From Alphaproteobacteria bacterium (GTDB taxonomy: Bacteria; Pseudomonadota; Alphaproteobacteria; Rhizobiales; Aestuariivirgaceae), in contig JAHEJE010000010.1 in NCBI GenBank assembly GCA_024639035.1, forward strand, positions 1-21,931: a stretch of 21,931 nt of DNA. The letters run 5' to 3'. Below are positions 16,368 to 21,931 of this stretch, one piece after another. Every line of letters starts with the position of its first letter. The stretch's first letter is position 1. Both the position numbers and the translations under genes were made by a program. The notes beneath the pieces are model-generated. The model was given only the letters and a program-made list of their open reading frames with translations, was not told where the DNA came from and did no database searches.

Positions 16368-17449
16368 CCATTCCTGAGAAGATGAAAGCCTTCGTGCTCA
16401 CCGGACATGGCGACATGGACAAGCTCGTCTATCACACCGACTGGCCGGTGCCGGTTCCCGGCGCCGGTGAAGTGTTGATCAAGGTGCACGCCTGCGGGCT
16501 CAACAACACCGACGTGAATACCCGCACGGCGTGGTATTCCAAAAGCGTCAGTGAAAGCACCACCGGTGGTGCCTTTGAAACGGCAGATGATGACGATGCC
16601 ACCTGGGGTGGCGCACCGATTACCTTCCCGCGCATTCAGGGCGCCGATGTCTGCGGCACGGTGGTCGCCGGCCCGGACAGGTTTATCGGCAGGCGGGTGC
16701 TGGTCGAGACCTGGCTGCGCGACCCGGATGACCCGCTGAACATGAGCAAGATCGGTTATTTCGGTTCCGAGTGCGACGGCGGGTTTGCGGAGTATGTCAA
16801 GATAGATCAACGCTATGTGCACCCGGTGGACAGTGATCTGTCTGATGCGGAACTGGCGACATTTGCCACGTCCTGGATCACCGCGGAAAACATGCTCAAC
16901 CGCGCCAATGTCACAGACGGCGACCAGGTGCTGATTTCCGGCGCATCCGGCGGTGTCGGCTCGGCGCTGATCCAGCTTGCCAACCGGCGTGGCGCTGTAA
17001 CCCTTGCCATGGCCAGCAGCTCCAAGCACGCCATGTTGGCGGGCTTTGAACCTCACGCCATCCTCGACCGGGCGCCGGCAGATCTGAAACAGGCACTGAC
17101 CCAGGCCATTGGCCGCGATACGGTCAGCGTGGTTGCAGATGTTGTAGGTGGCGATTACTGGCCCAGGTTGATTGATGTGCTCGAGCGCGGCGGGCGCTAC
17201 ACATGCGCCGGCGCCATTGCCGGGCCGATGGTGGAAATGGACTTGCGGACCTTTTACCTGCGTGACCTGACCTTTACCGGCGCGACCATCGTGCCGCCGG
17301 GCGTGTTCGCCGACCTGGTCGGCTACATTGAACGCGGCGAGGTGAAACCGGCGCTTGCCGCAACCTACCCGCTGCAACAGCTTCACGAGGCCCAGCAGGC
17401 CTTCATCGACAAGCAGCACACCGGCAATATCGTGGTGACCGTGCCATGA
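16364..17449 (+). CDS. MDR-superfamily oxidoreductase (quinone oxidoreductase / alcohol dehydrogenase-like)
   Basis: This 361-residue NAD(P)H-dependent medium-chain dehydrogenase/reductase has the N-terminal GroES-like fold (GEVLIKVHACGLNNTDVNTR) and a nucleotide-binding fold with GASGGVGSALIQLA (193-206). The usual catalytic zinc cysteine in the GLNNTD position is replaced by Asn, as in zeta-crystallin/quinone oxidoreductase members, and no four-cysteine structural zinc lobe is seen. It is therefore likely zinc-independent, despite the common label of zinc-binding dehydrogenase. A longer insert (ESTTGGAFETADDDDATWGG, about 64-83) separates the two N-terminal strands. It overlaps the genes on both sides by ATGA (16364-16367 and 17446-17449), which fixes its start and puts it in one tightly coupled operon. 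It could reduce an unsaturated or carbonyl intermediate of the pathway; the substrate is unknown. Confidence 0.85.
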   Translation: MTIPEKMKAFVLTGHGDMDKLVYHTDWPVPVPGAGEVLIKVHACGLNNTDVNTRTAWYSKSVSESTTGGAFETADDDDATWGGAPITFPRIQGADVCGTVVAGPDRFIGRRVLVETWLRDPDDPLNMSKIGYFGSECDGGFAEYVKIDQRYVHPVDSDLSDAELATFATSWITAENMLNRANVTDGDQVLISGASGGVGSALIQLANRRGAVTLAMASSSKHAMLAGFEPHAILDRAPADLKQALTQAIGRDTVSVVADVVGGDYWPRLIDVLERGGRYTCAGAIAGPMVEMDLRTFYLRDLTFTGATIVPPGVFADLVGYIERGEVKPALAATYPLQQLHEAQQAFIDKQHTGNIVVTVP

Positions 17450-18552
17450 AGATCACCCGCATTTCCGTTTACCGGAAGGACCTGCCGCTGGCGGATCCGT
17501 ACTGGCTGTCGGGCGGCCGGCTCTAGTTCGAAGTACTCGATGCCACCTTCGTCAAGCTGGAGACCGATGCCGGCCTGACAGGCTGGGGCGAGGGTACGCC
17601 CTGGGGACACACCTATGTGCCGGCACACGGGCCCGGTATCCGGGCCGGTCTGGAAACCATGGCGCCTGTCATTCTCGGCCAGGATCCGCGCATGAACGAA
17701 CTGGTCGAACGTGCCATGGACCTGTGCCTGCCCGGCCATCTTTACGCCAAGGCCCCGGTCGACCTGGCCTGCTGGGATATCATGGGCAAGGCATCCGGCC
17801 TGCCCATTGCCGATCTGCTGGGCGGTAAACGCGACACCGGCACACCGGCTGCATCTTCCGTTTCATCCGGTGATCCGGATTACATGATGGGCATCATCAA
17901 CAAGTACCGTGAGCAGGGCTATGTGGCGCACTCGGCCAAGGTCGGCGGCAATATTGAAAAGGACATAGACCGCATCCGCCATATCGAGGCCAACCGCAAG
18001 CCGGGCGAAATCATTCTGTATGACGTCAACCGTGCCTGGACCCGGCGTGAAGCCGGCATTGTGATGAACGCGGTTGCCGATCTGGGCGTGACCTTCGAGC
18101 AACCGGGCGAAACCCTTGATGACATCGCCGAAATCCGAAAGGTGACCACGTCACCGATCAGCGTCGATGAAACGCTGGTGACATTGCAGGATGCCTGCCG
18201 CATTGCGCGTGACGGTATCGCCGATGTCTTCGGCATCAAGCTCAACCGGGTCGGTGGCCTGACCAGGGCCCGGCGCATGCGCGATGTCGCCCTTGCCCAC
18301 GGCATCCAGATTTTCGTGATGGCCACCGGCGGCTCGGTAATGGCCGATACCGAAGCAGCCCACCTGGCGCAGTCGGTTCCGCAGGAGTTTATCCAGGCCT
18401 CCTGGTCGTGCCAGGACATGCTGACAGTGGACGTGGCGCCGGGCCGGGGGTGCCGAACCGAGAACGGTATCCTGACCATCGACGACACACCGGGACTTGG
18501 CTGCGATCCGGACGAGGCCATCCTGGGCGATCCGGTAGCGGTTTATGAGTAG
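17446..18552 (+). pseudogene. Enolase-superfamily enzyme (cis-3-hydroxyproline dehydratase/HpbD-like) with in-frame TAG at codon 27
   Basis: Read through, this is a 368-residue mandelate racemase/muconate lactonizing-type enzyme. The ATG at 17446 lies in an ATGA overlap with the preceding gene, and the first 26 codons (MKITRISVYRKDLPL ...) align with the family start. Codon 27 is TAG (17524-17526), after which the same frame continues perfectly (FEVLDATFVKLETDAG) to 18552. The active-site set is intact: Lys165 in HSAKVGG, metal ligands Asp193, Glu218 and Asp241, and Lys265 in GIKLNRVGG. A lysine pair of this kind is used by proline-betaine epimerases and cis-3-hydroxy-L-proline dehydratases; the N-terminal region resembles the Labrenzia dehydratase as I remember it. 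One base change from a lysine AAG would explain the stop. Restart at GTG 17617 would lose 57 residues of the capping domain. It may be a very recent pseudogene, a sequencing error or a suppressed stop. Confidence 0.85.
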
Positions 18553-19663
18553 CCAGCCCATGAAGATAACCACCATCACCGTCTGGCTTGTGCCGTTAAC
18601 CAGCCATCAGACCTATTACATGGCGGACGGCAAGACCTGTGAAACAGTGGAAACCGCTGTCGTGCGGCTCGAGACTGACAGCGGCCTTGCCGGCTGGGGC
18701 GAGGTATGTCCGATCCCGCATTACCTGCCGGCCTATGCCCGCGGCGTTGCCCCGGCGCTTGAGGAAATGGCACCGGTGCTGCTGGGCGCGGACCCGGTCG
18801 GCCCGGAAGCGCTCATGGACCGGCTCGATCACTTCCTGCCCGGACATGACTATGCCAAGTCCGCCGTCGACACCGCGCTCTGGGACCTGACCGCGCAGGC
18901 AGCGGGCCTGCCGCTGTACGCCCTGCTCGGCGGCAGGCGTCAGCAGACCATGCCGCTCTATCACTCCATCACTTGCGTGGCCCCTGACGAGATGGCCCGC
19001 ATGGCGCGCGATGCCTATGCTACCGGCATCCGGCAGTTCCAGGCCAAGCTCGGTGCCGATGCCGACTGGCGCGCCGATGTCGAGCGTCTGATAAAGGTGC
19101 GCGAAGCCGTCGGTGACGGACCGTTGGTTTATGGCGACTGGAACTGCGGCGCCTCACGCCTGGATGCAACCCGGACGGGTCGCGCCGTTGCCCGTCTCGA
19201 CATCATGCTGGAGCAACCCTGTCGGACCCTGGACGAGTGCGCCGCGGTTCGCGCCGCCACCGGACTGCCGATGAAGATTGACGAATGCGGCCATGACACC
19301 GCATCCCTGCTGACGGCCCATGAACTGGGCTGCATGGATGCCGTGGCGATCAAGCTGTCAAAGTTCGGCGGCCTGAGCGCCTCGCGCCGGGCTCGTGACC
19401 TGTGCCTGCACCTGGGCGCGAAGATGTGCATTGAAGATACCTGGGGCTCGGATGTTACCACTGCCGCTCTTTTGCATTTGGGTGTGTCCATCAATCCGCA
19501 CAACCTGATGAATGTGTGCGATCTGTCAGGTTACGTGTCGCCGCGCCTTGATGAAACCGTTCCGGTGCGGAAAGATGGCCGTATCGCACCGCCTGACGGT
19601 ATAGGTCTTGGAGTGGCACCCGATCCCGACCGTCTCGGGACCCCTGTTGTCGAGTTGAGCTAG
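18545..19663 (+). CDS. Enolase-superfamily enzyme, mandelate racemase/muconate lactonizing type
   Basis: This 372-residue paralogue of the preceding gene is intact. The N-terminal capping domain (TYYMADGKTCETVETAVVRL; GWGEVCPIPHYLPAY; LPGHDYAKSAVDTALWDLTAQAAGLPLYALLGG) leads into a TIM barrel. Lys168 (FQAKLG) and Lys270 (IKLSKFGG) face each other across the site, with metal ligands Asp198, Glu223 and Asp246. Family members abstract a proton alpha to a carboxylate and then racemise, epimerise, eliminate water or cycloisomerise. Resemblance is to the proline-betaine/hydroxyproline branch (HpbD and relatives), so an epimerase or dehydratase acting on a ring amino acid is plausible but not proven. 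The ATG at 18545 overlaps the previous stop by eight bases; the ATG at 18560 matches the usual family start (MKITTITVW) and is an alternative. Confidence 0.88.
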   Translation: MSSQPMKITTITVWLVPLTSHQTYYMADGKTCETVETAVVRLETDSGLAGWGEVCPIPHYLPAYARGVAPALEEMAPVLLGADPVGPEALMDRLDHFLPGHDYAKSAVDTALWDLTAQAAGLPLYALLGGRRQQTMPLYHSITCVAPDEMARMARDAYATGIRQFQAKLGADADWRADVERLIKVREAVGDGPLVYGDWNCGASRLDATRTGRAVARLDIMLEQPCRTLDECAAVRAATGLPMKIDECGHDTASLLTAHELGCMDAVAIKLSKFGGLSASRRARDLCLHLGAKMCIEDTWGSDVTTAALLHLGVSINPHNLMNVCDLSGYVSPRLDETVPVRKDGRIAPPDGIGLGVAPDPDRLGTPVVELS

Positions 19664-19674
19664 GAGCAACCATC

Positions 19675-20940
19675 ATGAAGTCGCAATCGAGCTGGATTGA
19701 CCGCGCCAACGCCGTGCTGCCGGCAGGCGGGTTTGGCAATTTCGACCCGGGCATCATTATTCGTGAAGGAAAAGGCTCCAGGGTCTGGGATGAAGACGGC
19801 AATGAATATGTCGATTACCTGATCGGCTCAGGCCCGATGCTTCTCGGCCACGGCCACCCTGAAGTGCTCGATGCGGTGCGCGAACAATTGCCGAAGGGCC
19901 TGACATTCTTTGCCAACAATGCCGCCGGCATCGAGCTGGCGGAACAGATCTGCGATGCCATGGCCTGTGGTGAGCAGGTCCGTTATGTCACCTCCGGCGG
20001 CGAGGCCGACATGTATGCCATGCGGCTGGCGCGGGCGTTCACCGGCCGTGACAAGATCATGAAGTTCGAGGGCGGTTATCACGGCATGTCGGCGGAGGCC
20101 CAGATGAGCCTGGCGCCCGACAAGCTGACCAATTTCCCGGTTGCGGTGCCGGATTCCGCCGGCATTCCACAAGGCGTACGCGATGAAATGCTGGTGGCGC
20201 CCTTCAACGACATCGAGTTTGCCCGCTCGCTCATTGCCGAACATGGCCACGAGATTGCCGGCATCATTGTGGAGCCGCTGCAGCGGGTGATTCCACCGGC
20301 GCCGGGGTTCCTGCAGGCGCTGCGCGAGGAATGCGACCGGCACGGCATCGTGCTGGTGTTCGACGAGATTGTCACCGGCTTCCGCTTTGCCTATGGCGGC
20401 GCGCAGGAGCTGTACGGCGTCACGCCGGATGTGTGCACGCTCGGTAAGATCATCGGTGGCGGTTTTCCGCTGGCGGCCATTGCCGGCAAGGCCGACATCA
20501 TGGCGCATTTCGATAGGGAAAAGGTCGGACCTGACGGTTTCCTGATGCAGCTGGGTACCTTGAGCGGTAATCCGATTGCCGCGGTGGCCGGCATGAAAAC
20601 CATGGAAATCCTGCGCCGCCCGGGTCAGTACGACAAGCTGCGCGGGCTTGGCAAGACCCTGATGGATGCCATCTCCGGACATCTCGGCAAGGCCGGTTTC
20701 GATCACCAGATCGTCGGTGTCCCGACCCTGTTTGACGTGTTGTTCACGTCGACGAAGATCAACGACTACCGCGATGTCTACAGGGCCGACGCCGCCCGCA
20801 ACCTGCGCTTCAACAAGTTGCTGCGCGAAAAGGGCATCTTCAAGTCGCCGGGCAAGCTATATCCCTGCCTGGCCCTGACCGACGTCGATATCGAACAGAC
20901 CATCGACGCCGTTGCTTATGCGGCGGGCAAGCTGGATTAG
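19675..20940 (+). CDS. Class III PLP aminotransferase, glutamate-1-semialdehyde aminomutase-like
   Basis: This 421-residue fold-type I PLP enzyme has visible features VWDEDGNEYVDYLIGSGP near the start, the cofactor-binding VTSGGEADMYAMRLARAFTGRDKIMKFEGGYHG (105-137), Asp230 in VFDEIVTGFR and the Schiff-base lysine Lys258 in LGKIIGGGFPLAA. It resembles glutamate-1-semialdehyde 2,1-aminomutase, but heme synthesis here uses the C4 enzyme encoded at 453-1670, so a heme role is unlikely. Many such proteins in catabolic operons are aminotransferases or aminomutases of unknown substrate. AGGAG (19662-19666), overlapping the preceding stop, sits eight bases before the ATG at 19675 and is the best Shine-Dalgarno in the operon. 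It is the last gene of the flavoprotein operon and probably moves an amino group in the final steps (inference). Its stop overlaps, on the other strand, the stop of a pump remnant. Confidence 0.9.
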   Translation: MKSQSSWIDRANAVLPAGGFGNFDPGIIIREGKGSRVWDEDGNEYVDYLIGSGPMLLGHGHPEVLDAVREQLPKGLTFFANNAAGIELAEQICDAMACGEQVRYVTSGGEADMYAMRLARAFTGRDKIMKFEGGYHGMSAEAQMSLAPDKLTNFPVAVPDSAGIPQGVRDEMLVAPFNDIEFARSLIAEHGHEIAGIIVEPLQRVIPPAPGFLQALREECDRHGIVLVFDEIVTGFRFAYGGAQELYGVTPDVCTLGKIIGGGFPLAAIAGKADIMAHFDREKVGPDGFLMQLGTLSGNPIAAVAGMKTMEILRRPGQYDKLRGLGKTLMDAISGHLGKAGFDHQIVGVPTLFDVLFTSTKINDYRDVYRADAARNLRFNKLLREKGIFKSPGKLYPCLALTDVDIEQTIDAVAYAAGKLD

Positions 20941-21130
20941 GCAGCAGACGCGCTTGCCGGTATTGCTCCAGCCTGCCCGGCAGGTGCAGCCGCGCCCGGC
21001 AGCCGGCCATAGCGGGTCAGCAGTGCAAACGCCGGCGGTACGAAGAAGAACGACACCACCGTGGACAAAAGCACACCGCCGGCGATGGCCATGGCGAACG
21101 GCGGCCAGTAAAGTTGCTCTACCACTTTGA
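20937..21130 (-). pseudogene. C-terminal remnant of an RND efflux pump permease
   Basis: The minus strand encodes LYWPPFAMAIAGGVLLSTVV and then SFFFVPPAFALL and an Ala/Pro-rich tail. This is the last transmembrane segment and tail of an RND (AcrB/HAE1-type) inner-membrane pump, a protein normally of about 1000 residues. Only about 60 residues remain. Similarity stops near 21115-21130, directly beside the inverted repeat at 21135-21182, and no upstream pump sequence follows. The open frame could start with an ATG at 21164 inside the repeat, but this would not give a working pump. Its TAA (20939-20937) overlaps the TAG of the aminotransferase. It is a decayed gene left after deletion or insertion. 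Confidence 0.75.
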
Positions 21131-21134
21131 AAGC

Positions 21135-21182
21135 GATCAGGTTTATGATTTTTGGTTGAAACAACCAAAAATCATCCTGATC
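21135..21182. repeat. Long inverted repeat (possible REP/MITE-like palindrome)
   Basis: The inner arms ATGATTTTTGGTTG (21145-21158) and CAACCAAAAATCAT (21162-21175) are perfect complements around AAA. The outer arms GATCAGG (21135-21141) and CCTGATC (21176-21182) also pair, leaving a 3-base bulge TTT on one side. The 21-bp stem in a 48-base element is AT-rich, unlike the surroundings, and lies at the broken edge of the pump remnant. Similar dispersed intergenic palindromes occur in Rhizobiales genomes (general knowledge); copy number here is unknown. Confidence 0.75.
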
Positions 21183-21405
21183 TACTGGATCAAATCAGTC
21201 CATCGGCGTCGTTGCAAAGCTTGCCCGATGACCAGGTTTTCAAGCCTTTTCAACGCAGTCAGGGGCAAAATAGACCCCGCCTCCGGGTTTGAAGGAAAAC
21301 ACCCGCCTGACGGCGAAAAATGCTCGGCAAGGCAGAAAGCCTTGCCTTGCGCTGTTTCACCAGCATTCGAATGTTTTCATTCAAACAGAATTGCATAAGA
21401 TTAAT
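21183..21405. other. Non-coding stretch between pump remnant and small membrane protein gene
   Basis: I see no convincing gene here. It holds a hairpin, GGCAAGGC (21326-21333) and GCCTTGCC (21339-21346) with loop AGAAA, and a short palindrome CATTCGAATG (21364-21373). An open frame on the plus strand (21114-21398) runs through it and through the inverted repeat, but its codons look random. The stretch may be part of a decayed mobile element together with the repeat at 21135-21182. Confidence 0.5.
21326..21346. terminator. Hairpin in the non-coding stretch, possible terminator
   Basis: GGCAAGGC and GCCTTGCC form a perfect 8-bp stem with loop AGAAA. Only a few scattered T residues follow on the plus strand, so intrinsic termination would be weak. 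It could end read-through from the aminotransferase operon or from the minus-strand gene at 21722-21417. Confidence 0.3.
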
Positions 21406-21418
21406 GGGTCCTGACCCT
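21406..21418. repeat. 13-base repeat GGGTCCTGACCCT, second copy
   Basis: This is identical to 11444-11456. Both copies lie at the 3' end of a minus-strand gene, whose TAG stop reads as CTA within ACCCTAG on the plus strand. Here the repeat runs into a short palindrome ACCCTAGGGT (21414-21423), while the other copy forms a longer hairpin. It may be a short member of a dispersed terminator-like or REP-like family. Confidence 0.5.
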
Positions 21419-21722
21419 AGGGTTTCTTGTCCGGTTTCCTGTTGCCGTTTCCATTACTGTTGAGGCCAAGCAGGGCGGCAATTCTCGGATAGCGCTTCTT
21501 CAGCCAGGCCCCGTGCCTGACCTCAATGCGCCGCCGCCAGCGCCTGACGATGCTGGAATCGATGGACAGGATGAGCAGGCCGAGCGGCACCATCCAGAAG
21601 CCCAGTATGGGCAGAAACCCCAATATCCCGCCAACAACCAGCCCGGCGCCGAGCAGGCGGCGCGCGGTTGGGCTGCCGGGCACCCTCAGGGATTGATTGC
21701 CAATACGGACGCGTCTTGTCAT
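21417..21722 (-). CDS. Small hypothetical membrane protein
   Basis: This protein of about 101 residues has a short basic N terminus (MTRRVRIGNQSLRVPGSP) and one hydrophobic hairpin or two close membrane segments, LLGAGLVVGGILGFLPIL and FWMVPLGLLILSID. A strongly basic C-terminal part follows (RRWRRRIEVRHGAWLKKRYP), then an Asn/Lys-rich tail. By the positive-inside rule both ends should be cytoplasmic. Small proteins with a similar pattern are widespread and uncharacterised in Rhizobiales, and I do not assign a function. The frame is open to an ATG at 21803, but the added residues look non-coding and the ATG at 21722 gives the natural N terminus; 21740 is another option. No strong Shine-Dalgarno is present. 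It is a single gene divergent from tRNA-Asn, with the 13-base repeat at its stop. Confidence 0.65.
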   Translation of the reverse strand: MTRRVRIGNQSLRVPGSPTARRLLGAGLVVGGILGFLPILGFWMVPLGLLILSIDSSIVRRWRRRIEVRHGAWLKKRYPRIAALLGLNSNGNGNRKPDKKP

Positions 21723-21820
21723 AGCGGGCCATCTAACCATTGAGCCATCGTGATACAAGTGCGTTGCTCGCTGAATCGAAAGAGTTTTTAAACTTAGTGT
21801 CACAATGTGCCAAATTGGGC

Positions 21821-21849
21821 TTTAACACCGCGAAACTGTCTGCTATAGG
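21821..21849 (+). promoter_or_regulatory. Possible promoter of tRNA-Asn
   Basis: TTTAAC (21821-21826) and TATAGG (21844-21849) are separated by 17 bases and sit just before the tRNA at 21861. The -10 resembles the TATAGA of the tRNA-Arg promoter in this window, and the -35 is weaker. Confidence 0.4.
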
Positions 21850-21860
21850 CAGGCCATCCT

Positions 21861-21931
21861 TCCTCGGTAGCTCAGTGGTAGAGCAATCGGCTGTTAACCG
21901 ATCGGTCGGGGGTTCGAATCCCTCCCGGGGA
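21861..21931 (+). tRNA. tRNA-Asn (anticodon GTT), 3' end cut by window edge
   Basis: Acceptor arm TCCTCGG (21861-21867) pairs with CCGGGGA (21925-21931), including one T-G pair. The D arm and the T arm (GGTTCGAATCC) are present, and the anticodon loop CTGTTAA between ATCGG and CCGAT gives anticodon GTT, which reads asparagine codons. The window stops at the last acceptor base, so the discriminator and CCA are missing only because the sequence ends. Confidence 0.95.

Noticed and set aside
17524..17526. TAG read as pyrrolysine
   Set aside because: No pyrrolysine genes or methylamine methyltransferase are in view, relatives carry lysine there rather than a special residue, and a single-base mutation is simpler.
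21114..21398. 94-codon plus-strand frame across the inverted repeat
   Set aside because: It starts in the antisense of the pump remnant, reads through the palindrome and a hairpin, and shows no protein-like pattern.

Overview
The window looks like chromosomal DNA of a GC-rich alphaproteobacterium, probably of the Rhizobiales/Rhodobacterales type. The evidence is hemA-type 5-aminolevulinate synthase (the C4 heme route typical of alphaproteobacteria), dense operons with ATGA overlaps, and catabolic gene families common in marine and soil alphaproteobacteria. It runs from a tRNA-Arg(CCG) gene on the minus strand to a tRNA-Asn(GTT) gene cut by the right edge. I see nothing in bases 1-95.

Layout. 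(1) 96-1670: tRNA-Arg, a regulatory region with a perfect 9-bp inverted repeat beside a sigma70-like promoter, and hemA. (2) 1759-11441, plus strand: a thiamine-diphosphate enzyme, an M20 amidohydrolase, a metal-dependent amidohydrolase of the dipeptidase/imidazolonepropionase type, and a complete oligopeptide-type ABC importer (binding protein, two permeases, one fused double ATPase). A strong RNA hairpin lies between the binding protein and the first permease. (3) 11469-13847, minus strand: an RpiR-type regulator, a Rieske oxygenase of the betaine/carnitine demethylase type, and a carboxymuconolactone decarboxylase-like protein. (4) 13917-20940, plus strand and divergent from the regulator: a dimethylglycine/sarcosine dehydrogenase-like flavoprotein with a folate-binding half, a zinc-independent MDR oxidoreductase, two tandem enolase-superfamily enzymes and a class III aminotransferase. 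The first enolase-superfamily gene is interrupted by an in-frame TAG. (5) 20937-21931: the C-terminal remnant of an RND efflux pump, a long inverted repeat, a non-coding stretch, a small membrane protein gene and tRNA-Asn.

How the genes may work together (inference). Blocks 3 and 4 look like a regulated pathway for an N-methylated amino acid, perhaps a proline- or hydroxyproline-type betaine. The Rieske enzyme would remove one methyl group oxidatively. The flavoprotein would remove another and pass it to tetrahydrofolate. The enolase-superfamily enzymes would epimerise or dehydrate the ring, and the dehydrogenase and aminotransferase would finish the breakdown. Block 2 would import and hydrolyse a peptide-like or N-acylated substrate, and may or may not belong to the same pathway. 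A perfect palindrome (GTACAATTGTAC) in the spacer of the likely promoter between the regulator and block 4 is the best operator candidate. The substrate cannot be determined from sequence alone.
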